Below, piece by piece: positions 7,821 to 14,041 of a DNA stretch of 14,041 bases. The position numbers were made by a program, and so were the translations under genes. The DNA is from an uncultured Clostridia bacterium (GTDB taxonomy: Bacteria; Bacillota; Clostridia; Oscillospirales; Ruminococcaceae). The stretch is from positions 1 through 14,041 of the forward strand of contig CAMTHN010000011.1 in the NCBI GenBank assembly GCA_947072265.1, read 5' to 3'. The notes under the pieces were generated by a model. The model did not search any database and was not told the origin of the DNA. It saw nothing but the letters and a program-made list of their open reading frames with translations. The first letter of the stretch is position 1; each line of letters begins with the position of its first letter.

Positions 7821-7848
7821 AATTGTATAAAATGGAGGGAGATTTTTT

Positions 7849-9669
7849 ATGTGTGGTCATGTTGGCTTTATAGGGTATACTAAAAATAGACAAGATGTTC
7901 TTGAAGATATGATGAAAAGTATAATACATAGAGGTCCCGATTCTGATGGAAAATATATTGATGATAATATTGCCATGGGATTTAGGCGTCTAAGCATTAT
8001 AGATATTGAACAAGGAAGTCAGCCTATTTTTAATGAAGATAATTCTCTTGTATTAATATTTAATGGAGAGATTTATAATTTTAAAGATATAAGAAAAGAG
8101 TTAATTGAAAAAGGACATATTTTTAAAACAAATACAGATTCAGAAATTCTTATTCATAGTTATGAAGAATATGGCGTTGATATGCTTATAAAACTTAGAG
8201 GGATGTTTTCTTTTATAATCTGGGACAATAAAGTTAAACAACTTTTTGGAGCTAGAGATTTTTTTGGAATAAAGCCTATGTATTATGCAACAATGGACGA
8301 TTGTTTTATGTTTGGATCAGAGATAAAAAGCTTTTTACACCATCCAAAATTTGAAAAATGTTTAAACACTTCTGCTTTAGAGAATTATTTAACATTTCAA
8401 TATTCTCCTACTAACGAAACATTTTTTAAAAATGTTTATAAACTACCTCCAGCACACTATTTTATATTCAAAGATAATAAAATTATAACAGAAAAATATT
8501 GGAGTATAGAATTTAAAGAAGATAACTCTATATCAAAAGAAGAATGGATAGAAAAAATTGATAAAGCATTTAAAAATTCTGTAGATGCACATAAGATAAG
8601 TGATGTAGAAGTTGGATCTTTTCTATCTAGCGGAGTTGATTCTAGCTATGTTGCGTGTGTTTCAGATGTTGATAAAACTTTTACAGTTGGATTTGGGAAC
8701 AAAGATTATAGCGAAATTGACTATGCAAAAGAACTTTCCTCTAATATAAATATAGAAAATATATCTAAAGTTATAACTGCTGAAGAATATTGGTCTGAAT
8801 TTGATAAAATCCAGTATCATATGGATGAACCATTGGCTGATCCCGCTGCTGTAGCTCTATATTTTGTTTGTAATCTTGCATCCAATCACTTAAAAGTTGT
8901 TCTTTCTGGAGAGGGAGCAGATGAAATTTTTGGAGGATATAATATATATAAAGAGCCTATAGAATTTACAAAATATAATAAAATTCCTATGTTTTTCAGA
9001 AGAATTATAGGAAATATAGCTTCCATATTTCCCCCTAAATTTGGTATAAACTTTCTTGTTAGACGAGGGAAACTTTTAGAAGAAAGATTTATAGGAAATG
9101 CTTATATTTTTTCAGAAAAAGAAAGAAAAAGTATACTAAAAATAAAAACTAATGCCCCTAAATACTCTGAAATAACCAAACCTTTTTATGATGAGGTTAA
9201 AGAAAAAGACTCTATCACAAAGATGCAATATTTAGATCTTAATTTATGGATGGTCGGCGATATTCTTTTAAAAGCGGATAAAATGAGCATGGCAAACTCT
9301 CTAGAACTTCGAGTTCCTTTTCTAGATAAAGAAATTATGGAACTTGCTTGTAAAATTCCAACTAAATTTAGGGTTAACTCTACTAACACCAAATTTGTTA
9401 TGAGAAAAGCCGCAGAAAAAAACCTTCCTAAAAAAGTGGCAGATAAAAAGAAATTAGGCTTTCCTGTCCCTATTCGCGTTTGGCTTAAAGAAGACAAATA
9501 TTATGATATTGTAAAAAAAGAATTTTTGAGCGAAAATGGAAAATTATTTTTTAATGAAGATATAATAATATCACTACTCGATAATCACAAAAATGGAAAA
9601 TACGATAATAGTAGAAAAATTTGGACAATATATACATTTTTAATTTGGTATAATCGATTTTTCAAATAA
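7849..9669 (+). CDS. asnB: Asparagine synthase (glutamine-hydrolysing)
   Basis: Cytoplasmic two-domain enzyme that makes asparagine from aspartate, glutamine and ATP; 606 residues, normal for the Firmicutes form. The N-terminal class II glutaminase has the nucleophile Cys2 (MCGHVGF, where MCGFVGF is more common), HRGPDS near 28, RLSIID, FNGEIYNF and NTDSEI. The synthetase domain has the pyrophosphate loop SSGVDSS with Ser261-Ser265, LSGEGADEIFGGYNIY at about 349-364, and KADKMSMANSLELRVPFLD in the C-terminal third, all intact. The start is fixed by GGAGGGAG at 7834-7841. The gene stands alone between a divergent promoter region and a terminator. The neighbouring operon also consumes aspartate. 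No regulatory RNA such as a T-box fits in its short leader. Confidence 0.96.
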   Translation: MCGHVGFIGYTKNRQDVLEDMMKSIIHRGPDSDGKYIDDNIAMGFRRLSIIDIEQGSQPIFNEDNSLVLIFNGEIYNFKDIRKELIEKGHIFKTNTDSEILIHSYEEYGVDMLIKLRGMFSFIIWDNKVKQLFGARDFFGIKPMYYATMDDCFMFGSEIKSFLHHPKFEKCLNTSALENYLTFQYSPTNETFFKNVYKLPPAHYFIFKDNKIITEKYWSIEFKEDNSISKEEWIEKIDKAFKNSVDAHKISDVEVGSFLSSGVDSSYVACVSDVDKTFTVGFGNKDYSEIDYAKELSSNINIENISKVITAEEYWSEFDKIQYHMDEPLADPAAVALYFVCNLASNHLKVVLSGEGADEIFGGYNIYKEPIEFTKYNKIPMFFRRIIGNIASIFPPKFGINFLVRRGKLLEERFIGNAYIFSEKERKSILKIKTNAPKYSEITKPFYDEVKEKDSITKMQYLDLNLWMVGDILLKADKMSMANSLELRVPFLDKEIMELACKIPTKFRVNSTNTKFVMRKAAEKNLPKKVADKKKLGFPVPIRVWLKEDKYYDIVKKEFLSENGKLFFNEDIIISLLDNHKNGKYDNSRKIWTIYTFLIWYNRFFK

Positions 9670-9714
9670 ATAAAAAAGATTTATGTATAAATAAATACAT
9701 AAATCTTTTTTATT
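9669..9714. terminator. Bidirectional terminator between asnB and nadA
   Basis: Inverted repeat with 20-base arms at 9669-9688 and 9695-9714 and loop AAATAA. An A-run opens and a T-run (9706-9711) closes the stem on the + strand, and the same holds on the - strand, so it serves the two convergent transcripts. The last base of the asnB stop (9669) and two bases of the nadA stop (9713-9714) fall in the stem. Confidence 0.85.
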
Positions 9715-10627
9715 AACTATTCCCTAGTCGAATCATCTCATCTAATGGCTTTTTAGCCGCTAATCTTAGCTCTTCATCTAATATTATCTCTTCTCCACCA
9801 TCACCTGTTAAAGCGTCTAATATATCCGAAATAGAAGTTATCTGCATATTTGGACACATAAGTTTTTTTGATAATATTCTAAATTTTCCTTCAGGTTTAG
9901 CCATTTTTAAATAATCTGAAACATTTTTTTCTGTGCCTATTAAACATTCCTCATCTGTCTCCATACAATATTTTATAATTGCAGAGGTAGATCCAATAAA
10001 ATCGGCATATTCCAAAACTTCTGGTGTCAACTCAGGATGCATAATCATTTTTGCACGAGGATACTTTTTCTTCATTATTTCACAATCAGCCACCGTAACA
10101 GATGCATGAATAGGACACATTCCTTTCCATAAAATAATATTCTTATCTTTTACAAATTTTTTAACATATGTTCCTAAATTATAGTCCGGAATAAAAAGAA
10201 TATCATCTCCTTCCATCGCGTTAACAACTTTGACAGCTATAGAAGATGTTACACAAACATCACTTACAGATTTTAGTTCTGTAGTGGTATTTATATAAGA
10301 AACAATTTTATGTGTTGGGTTTTGTTTTTTATATTTTAAAACTCTATCCGCTGTAAACTGCTCCGCCATTGGACAGGTTGCTTCGCTTACTGGAAGAATA
10401 ACCTTCTTTTCTGGAGAAAGAATTTTAACAGTATCAGCCATAAATCTAACTCCACACATTAAAACGGTGTTATGTGGAATCTTAGTTGCTTTAAGACTTA
10501 GCTGAAAAGAATCTCCTATTTCATCAGCTATTTCTAATATATCAGATGATTGATATGTGTGTGCAAGGATAAAAATATTTTTTTCCTTTTTTAATTTCAA
10601 TATTTTATCTTGTATTTCTCTAATCAT
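9713..10627 (-). CDS. nadA: Quinolinate synthase NadA
   Basis: Fe-S enzyme that condenses iminoaspartate with dihydroxyacetone phosphate to quinolinate, the de novo precursor of NAD; 304 residues, the usual short form. Motifs seen: ILAHTYQ at 20-26, DEIGDSFQLS at 35-44, GVRFMADTVKILSP at 59-72, YINTTTELKSVSDVCVTSS at 111-129, GSTSAIIKY at 212-220 and LIGTE at 229-233. The three expected [4Fe-4S] ligands are Cys85 (EATCPMA), Cys171 (GMCPIH) and Cys258 (LMCPNM); their spacing matches that known for Thermotoga maritima NadA. ATG start with GAGGT just upstream. It is last in the asd-dapA-dapB-nadA run, 50 bases after dapB. The iminoaspartate source (nadB or an aspartate dehydrogenase) and nadC are not in the window. 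Confidence 0.95.
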   Translation of the reverse strand: MIREIQDKILKLKKEKNIFILAHTYQSSDILEIADEIGDSFQLSLKATKIPHNTVLMCGVRFMADTVKILSPEKKVILPVSEATCPMAEQFTADRVLKYKKQNPTHKIVSYINTTTELKSVSDVCVTSSIAVKVVNAMEGDDILFIPDYNLGTYVKKFVKDKNIILWKGMCPIHASVTVADCEIMKKKYPRAKMIMHPELTPEVLEYADFIGSTSAIIKYCMETDEECLIGTEKNVSDYLKMAKPEGKFRILSKKLMCPNMQITSISDILDALTGDGGEEIILDEELRLAAKKPLDEMIRLGNS

Positions 10628-10677
10628 TTTATACCTCTAAATTCTAACAATAAAAATTTTAATTTATAATTATATGC

Positions 10678-11430
10678 CTATTCTAAGAGATCGTTCATAT
10701 CATAAATTCCAGGGTGCTGTTTATTTAAATATATACTTGCGTTTAATGCACCTTTTGCAAAAACTTGTTTTGATATCGCTGTATGAGAAATAGATAAAAT
10801 TTCATCATGTCCCGCAAAAATAACTTCGTGTTCACCTGGATATGTCCCACCTCTAATTGCATGAATACCAATATCTTTTTTTTGTCTCTTTTTCATTCCA
10901 CAATTTCTACCAAAAACATAGTCATATTTCTCTTCTAATTGAGAATTTATAGAATCAGCTATCATGAGGGCTGTTCCACTTGGGTTATCTATCTTTTGAT
11001 TATGATGTTTTTCTAAAATTTCTATATCAAAATCATCCCCAAGTATGGCAGAAGCTTTTTTAACTAGATTACATAGTAGGTTTATCCCTAGACTCATATT
11101 AAAAGTAAAAAATATAGGTATAATTTTAGAACAATCTTTTATCCTAGATATCTGCCCCTCTGTAAGACCAGTAGTTGCAATAACTACTGGTTTTTTCATA
11201 GCTACACATCCATCTAATAGGCTGTCTAAACCAAATGGATGGCTAAAATCAATTATAACATCGTATTCTATATTAACATCTTTTATAGATAAAAAAACAG
11301 GAATATCTATATTAGAACAATCTTTAAGATCAATTCCCCCAACAATATTTATAAAATCATGTTGTTTGCCTAGCTCTAATAAAACTCTTCCCATCTTTCC
11401 ACAACATCCGTTAATAATTACATCCGTCAA
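10678..11430 (-). CDS. dapB: 4-hydroxy-tetrahydrodipicolinate reductase
   Basis: Cytoplasmic NAD(P)H-dependent reductase, second committed step of the DAP/lysine pathway; 250 residues. Seen: Rossmann loop INGCCGKMG at 6-14, DFSHP at 61-65, the linker VIATTGLT at 83-90, the catalytic and substrate-binding stretch EKHHNQKIDNPSGTAL (His142, His143 and Lys146), and RGGTYPGEHEV at 193-203 near the C-terminal HTAISKQVFAKGAL and PGIYDMNDLL. The start is TTG 11430: GGGGTGA lies 4 bases upstream, the Rossmann strand begins directly after it, and no other in-frame start precedes that strand. It follows dapA by 21 bases. The HHNQKIDNPSGTA motif separates it from the related aspartate dehydrogenases. Confidence 0.95.
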   Translation of the reverse strand: MTDVIINGCCGKMGRVLLELGKQHDFINIVGGIDLKDCSNIDIPVFLSIKDVNIEYDVIIDFSHPFGLDSLLDGCVAMKKPVVIATTGLTEGQISRIKDCSKIIPIFFTFNMSLGINLLCNLVKKASAILGDDFDIEILEKHHNQKIDNPSGTALMIADSINSQLEEKYDYVFGRNCGMKKRQKKDIGIHAIRGGTYPGEHEVIFAGHDEILSISHTAISKQVFAKGALNASIYLNKQHPGIYDMNDLLE

Positions 11431-11434
11431 AAAA

Positions 11435-11441
11435 TCACCCC
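11435..11441 (-). promoter_or_regulatory. Ribosome binding site supporting the TTG start of dapB
   Basis: GGGGTGA on the - strand, close to the GGAGGTGA consensus, 4 bases before TTG 11430 and between the dapA stop and dapB. Confidence 0.55.
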
Positions 11442-11451
11442 AAAATTTCTT

Positions 11452-12336
11452 TTAAACGATTTTATATCTTTTCATACATTCTAAGATATCATTTCGAATC
11501 TTCTCAGAAGATTCATAAAGAGGAAGTCTAACCCCTCCAACTGAAAGTCCCATTAAATTCATGGCGATTTTAACAGGTACAGGATTTATATCTATAAACA
11601 TAGTGTCTATTAATTCTAAATAATCTAATTGCAATTCTCTGCTTTTTTCTATATCTTTTTCAAAAAATAATGAGCATATATCATGAGAAACTTTTGGTAA
11701 AATATTTGCGAAAACAGATATAACACCCTTACCTCCTAGTGATAAAACAGGAAGAATTTGATCATCATTTCCAGAATAAACAGAGAATTTTTTTGGAGCA
11801 ACAGAAATAAGTTTTGCTATATGCGAAATATCTCCTGATGCTTCTTTAGTCGCTACAATATTTTTATGATAAAAAAGTTGTTTATAACTGTCTATATCAA
11901 TATTCATCCCTGTTCTAGAAGGAACATTATATAAAATTATTGGAATATCCACACTATCCGCAATGCTTATAAAATGCTTAACCAATCCATCTTGTGAAGT
12001 CTTATTATAATAAGGAGTAACTACTAATAATCCATCTACTCCTGATAATTCTGCTTTTTTTGAAAGTTCTATAGCCTGTTTTGTATTATTTCCACCAGTT
12101 CCTGCTATAACGGGAATTCTCTTATTTACATATCTAACTGTATAATCTATTAATTTTACTTTTTCATCAAAATCCAGTGTAGCCGACTCTCCTGTTGTTC
12201 CACAAACTATTATAGCATCGGTCGAATTTTTAATATGAAAATTTAATAAATTTTCATATGATTTATAATCTACACTATTAGTTCTATCAAAAGGAGTAAC
12301 AATAGCGACTCCTGAACCTTTAAAAATATAACTCAT
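11452..12336 (-). CDS. dapA: 4-hydroxy-tetrahydrodipicolinate synthase
   Basis: Class I aldolase that condenses pyruvate with aspartate semialdehyde, the first committed step to DAP and lysine; 294 residues from ATG 12336. Seen: KGSGVAIVTPF at the N-terminus, GTTGESATL with Thr47-Thr48, TPYYNK with Tyr109-Tyr110, LYNVPSRTGMNID with Tyr136 and Arg141, and the Schiff-base Lys164 in ATKEASGD. All sit three residues on from the E. coli positions (T44, T45, Y107, Y133, R138, K161), so the active site is complete. A TTG at 12342 would add two residues; AAGGGAG upstream is 4 bases from that TTG and 10 from the ATG, so the exact start is open. It lies between asd and dapB in one operon. Confidence 0.95.
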   Translation of the reverse strand: MSYIFKGSGVAIVTPFDRTNSVDYKSYENLLNFHIKNSTDAIIVCGTTGESATLDFDEKVKLIDYTVRYVNKRIPVIAGTGGNNTKQAIELSKKAELSGVDGLLVVTPYYNKTSQDGLVKHFISIADSVDIPIILYNVPSRTGMNIDIDSYKQLFYHKNIVATKEASGDISHIAKLISVAPKKFSVYSGNDDQILPVLSLGGKGVISVFANILPKVSHDICSLFFEKDIEKSRELQLDYLELIDTMFIDINPVPVKIAMNLMGLSVGGVRLPLYESSEKIRNDILECMKRYKIV

Positions 12337-12356
12337 ATTCAATAATCTCCCTTATA

Positions 12357-13445
12357 TTATAATTTTATATAACCTTTTGCAACAGCCAGTTCTGCTAACA
12401 TTATAGCACCTCCTGCTGCTCCTCTAACCGTGTTATGTGAAAGTGATACAAATTTAATATGATATTGTGTATCCTCCCTAAGTCTTCCAATCGTTATCCC
12501 CATTCCACAATCAAAATTCTTATCTAGTTTTGGCTGTGGTCTATATGGATCATCCAATAGATATAAAGACTTTAATGCAGACGAAGGAAGACCTAAACTT
12601 TCCGGAATATTTTCAAAATTATTAATCAAATTTCTGACTTGTTTCAAATCTGGTTTGTTATCAAACTTAACAAAAACTGCAGCCATATGACCGTCAGAAA
12701 CAGGAACACGTAAACACTGTGTAGTTATATTTGGCTTGCTAGAAGATATAATTATTCCCTTATCTTTATCTAAATAACCAAATATTTTAAGCGGTTCATT
12801 TTCACTTTTCTCTTCTTCCCCTGGAATAAAAGGAATAATATTATCCACTATATCAGGAAAAGTTTCAAACGTCTTTCCTGCACCACTTATCGCCTGATAT
12901 GTACAAACAGCAACATCCTTTAAACCAAATGAAGATAGTGCTTTTAAAACTGGTACATAACTTTGTAAAGAACAGTTAGATTTAACAGCTATAAACCCTT
13001 TCTTTGTTCCCAATCTTATTCTTTGATATTTTATAACATCTATATGATCCGAATTAACCTCTGGTATAATCATAGGAATATCGGAAACTCTTCTATTTGC
13101 AGAATTATTTGATATAACAGGACACTCTAATTTTGCATAATCTTCTTCTAATTTTATTATATCTTGTTTTGGCATATCTACAGCACAAAAAACAAAATCA
13201 CATAAACAAGCTATTTTTTCCTTATCTTTAACTCCATCTAAAACAATCATATTCTCTACACTCTTATCAATAGATATATCGATATTCCATCTATTTTTAA
13301 CAACATCTTTATATATCTTCCCTGCAGAATTACTTGATGCAGATAAACAACAAATTTTAAACCAAGGATGATTTTCCAAGAGACTTATAAATCTTTGTCC
13401 TACCATACCAGTAGCTCCTATAATGCCTACATTAAATTTTTTCAT
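12357..13445 (-). CDS. asd: Aspartate-semialdehyde dehydrogenase (archaeal/fungal-like type)
   Basis: NADP-dependent enzyme that reduces aspartyl phosphate to aspartate semialdehyde, the branch point to DAP/lysine, threonine and methionine; 362 residues. Seen: VGIIGATGMVGQRF at 6-19 (dinucleotide binding), SNNSANRR at 112-119, the catalytic Cys158 in KSNCSLQ, TYQAISGAGKTF at 182-193, the segment NIIPFIPGEEEKSENEPLK at 202-220, and RVPVSDGHMA at 246-255 with Arg246 and His253. The length and the IPFIPGEEEKSENE segment resemble the archaeal/fungal class rather than the usual short bacterial Asd; this class is inferred from memory of the family. ATG start with GGAGGAA upstream. It is first in the operon and has its own promoter and a hairpin in the leader. 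Confidence 0.94.
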   Translation of the reverse strand: MKKFNVGIIGATGMVGQRFISLLENHPWFKICCLSASSNSAGKIYKDVVKNRWNIDISIDKSVENMIVLDGVKDKEKIACLCDFVFCAVDMPKQDIIKLEEDYAKLECPVISNNSANRRVSDIPMIIPEVNSDHIDVIKYQRIRLGTKKGFIAVKSNCSLQSYVPVLKALSSFGLKDVAVCTYQAISGAGKTFETFPDIVDNIIPFIPGEEEKSENEPLKIFGYLDKDKGIIISSSKPNITTQCLRVPVSDGHMAAVFVKFDNKPDLKQVRNLINNFENIPESLGLPSSALKSLYLLDDPYRPQPKLDKNFDCGMGITIGRLREDTQYHIKFVSLSHNTVRGAAGGAIMLAELAVAKGYIKL

Positions 13446-13500
13446 CTATATTCCTCCAAATTTAATTGATAATAGATACATATATATGCCTGATATAAGT

Positions 13501-13550
13501 AAGAATATATTAAAAACCCGGTAATAAAACCGGATTTTTAATATATTCTT
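13501..13550 (-). terminator. Terminator-like hairpin in the asd leader (possible attenuator)
   Basis: Arms 13501-13522 and 13529-13550, 22 bases, loop of 6, with a CCGG core between A- and T-runs. The one imperfect pair (13517/13534) is a G:U pair in RNA read from the - strand but a C:A mismatch on the + strand, so it fits the asd-sense transcript best. It begins about a dozen bases after the predicted asd start point and lies 55 bases before the asd ATG. It could terminate or attenuate transcription, or stabilise the 5' end; nothing long enough for a riboswitch precedes it. Confidence 0.6.
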
Positions 13551-13569
13551 TTAAAACAACTATAATTAT

Positions 13570-13598
13570 ATAATACAATATAGTATAATTAATGTCAA
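13570..13598 (-). promoter_or_regulatory. Promoter of the asd-dapA-dapB-nadA operon
   Basis: On the - strand a perfect -35 box TTGACA (13598-13593), a 17-base spacer and the -10 box TATTAT (13575-13570, five of six matches). Transcription should start near 13563, giving a leader of about 118 bases to the asd ATG. This is the clearest sigma-A type promoter in the window. Confidence 0.75.
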
Positions 13599-13618
13599 TT
13601 TAACTATATTATACTATA
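13579..13618. promoter_or_regulatory. Operator-like dyad around the asd -35 box; queA promoter region
   Basis: TATAGTATAAT at 13579-13589 is repeated as its exact complement at 13608-13618, with an 18-base spacer that holds the asd -35 box. Each arm also supplies a -10-like TATAAT, and TATACT at 13610-13615 could serve queA, whose ATG is 16 bases on. The same 11-mer occurs in the asnB promoter (7804-7814). A regulator binding site or simply two back-to-back -10 boxes are both possible. Confidence 0.4.
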
Positions 13619-13630
13619 ACAGGTGAAAAT

Positions 13631-14041
13631 ATGAACAAAAATTTATTTGATTTTTATCTTCCTAAAGAACTTATAGCACAAACTCCTATAAAAAATCGAG
13701 ATAATTCTAAGATGATGATTTTAGAAAAATTTTCTGGAAAAGCATATCATAATAATTTTAAATGTATTTCAGACTTTTTAGAAAAAGGTGATCTTCTAGT
13801 ACTAAACGATTCAAAAGTTTTAAAAGCTAGAATATTTGGATATAAAAAAGACACAAATCATAAAATAGAATTCCTTTTTTTAAGAGAGATTGCTAAAAAT
13901 CTTTGGGAAACTTTAACAAAACCAGGTAAAAAAGTAAAAATTGGAACTATAATATTATTTCCAAACAACACTATGTCTGGAGAAATAGTAGATATTTTAG
14001 AAAATGGAAATAGGATTATCTCATTATTTATACAAAATAAT
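13631..14041 (+). CDS. queA: S-adenosylmethionine:tRNA ribosyltransferase-isomerase QueA, 3'-truncated
   Basis: Enzyme that transfers and isomerises the ribosyl part of S-adenosylmethionine onto 7-aminomethyl-7-deazaguanine in tRNA, giving epoxyqueuosine in the queuosine pathway. The window holds the first 137 codons of a protein usually about 340 long; the frame is open to the edge. Seen: FDFYLPKELIAQTP at 6-19, RDNSKMMIL (family RDxSRLLVL), FLEKGDLLVLNDSKVLKARI at 49-68 (family NDTRVIPARL) and LWETLTKPGKKVKIG near 91-105. Start ATG with AGGTGA at 13621-13626. It is divergent from asd, with 185 bases between them. The substitutions Ser-Lys for Thr-Arg in the NDTR motif are mild; the truncation is only the window end. 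Confidence 0.93.
   Translation, partial: MNKNLFDFYLPKELIAQTPIKNRDNSKMMILEKFSGKAYHNNFKCISDFLEKGDLLVLNDSKVLKARIFGYKKDTNHKIEFLFLREIAKNLWETLTKPGKKVKIGTIILFPNNTMSGEIVDILENGNRIISLFIQNN

Noticed and set aside
7772..7848. T-box leader for asnB
   Set aside because: There are under 80 bases outside the dyad, with no T-box sequence or terminator/antiterminator pair.
10628..10700. Internal promoter before nadA (TATAAT on the - strand just after dapB)
   Set aside because: No -35 box at the right distance, and TATAAT is frequent by chance in such AT-rich gaps; not strong enough to list.
10678..11430. dapB as an aspartate dehydrogenase that would feed nadA
   Set aside because: The HHNQKIDNPSGTA motif and C-terminal ending are those of true DapB.
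11045..11455. 136-codon + strand reading frame overlapping dapB
   Set aside because: It is antisense to the conserved DapB reading frame and has no recognisable domain.
13446..13563. Lysine riboswitch or T-box upstream of asd
   Set aside because: The leader is about 118 bases and mostly one hairpin; neither the five-helix lysine fold nor the conserved T-box sequence is present.
1..14041. Mobile elements, CRISPR arrays, tRNA or rRNA genes
   Set aside because: No transposase, integrase, phage gene, direct-repeat array or RNA gene pattern was seen, and all gaps between genes are under 200 bases.

Overview
The window is very AT-rich (roughly 27-30% G+C by eye), densely coded, with strong AGGAGG-like ribosome binding sites and heavy use of AGA, ATA and TTA codons. 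It carries a V-type ATP synthase operon together with DAP/lysine, asparagine and NAD biosynthesis genes. This points to a low-GC anaerobic Firmicute of the Clostridia type; the sequence alone does not resolve genus. No mobile element, CRISPR array, rRNA, tRNA or phage gene is visible, and no reading frame looks broken.

Region 1 (1-6330, + strand) is most of a V-type (A/V) ATPase operon in the order I (5' truncated by the window edge), K, F, E, A, B, D, with gaps of only 4-29 bases. It provides the ion channel and rotor ring (I, K), the catalytic head (A, B), the central shaft (D, F) and part of the peripheral stalk (E). Subunits C and G/H are not between these genes, so they must lie upstream of the window or elsewhere. 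The operon ends in a 21-bp perfect hairpin that also terminates the convergent gene.

Region 2 (6356-7699, - strand) is an AGCS-family alanine/glycine:cation symporter. It is divergent from region 3 (7849-9669, + strand), a class-B glutamine-hydrolysing asparagine synthetase. The 149-base space between them holds a 21-bp AT-only-looking dyad and overlapping promoter-like elements.

Region 4 (9713-13445, - strand) reads asd - dapA - dapB - nadA. The first three make aspartate semialdehyde, then dihydrodipicolinate, then its reduced product for DAP/lysine and the cell wall; NadA makes quinolinate for NAD from iminoaspartate. With asnB next door, five consecutive genes draw on aspartate. The operon has a clear promoter (TTGACA, 17 bp, TATTAT) and, just after the expected transcription start, a 22-bp terminator-like hairpin in the leader. 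A second bidirectional terminator separates asnB from nadA.

Region 5 (13631-end, + strand) is the 5' part of queA (queuosine tRNA modification), divergent from asd.

No wholly new system was found. The more interesting signals are regulatory and structural: a palindrome encoding the C-termini of two unrelated proteins, a strand-biased leader hairpin before asd, an 11-mer shared by two divergent promoter regions, the placing of nadA in a DAP operon, and a K subunit without the known sodium ligands.
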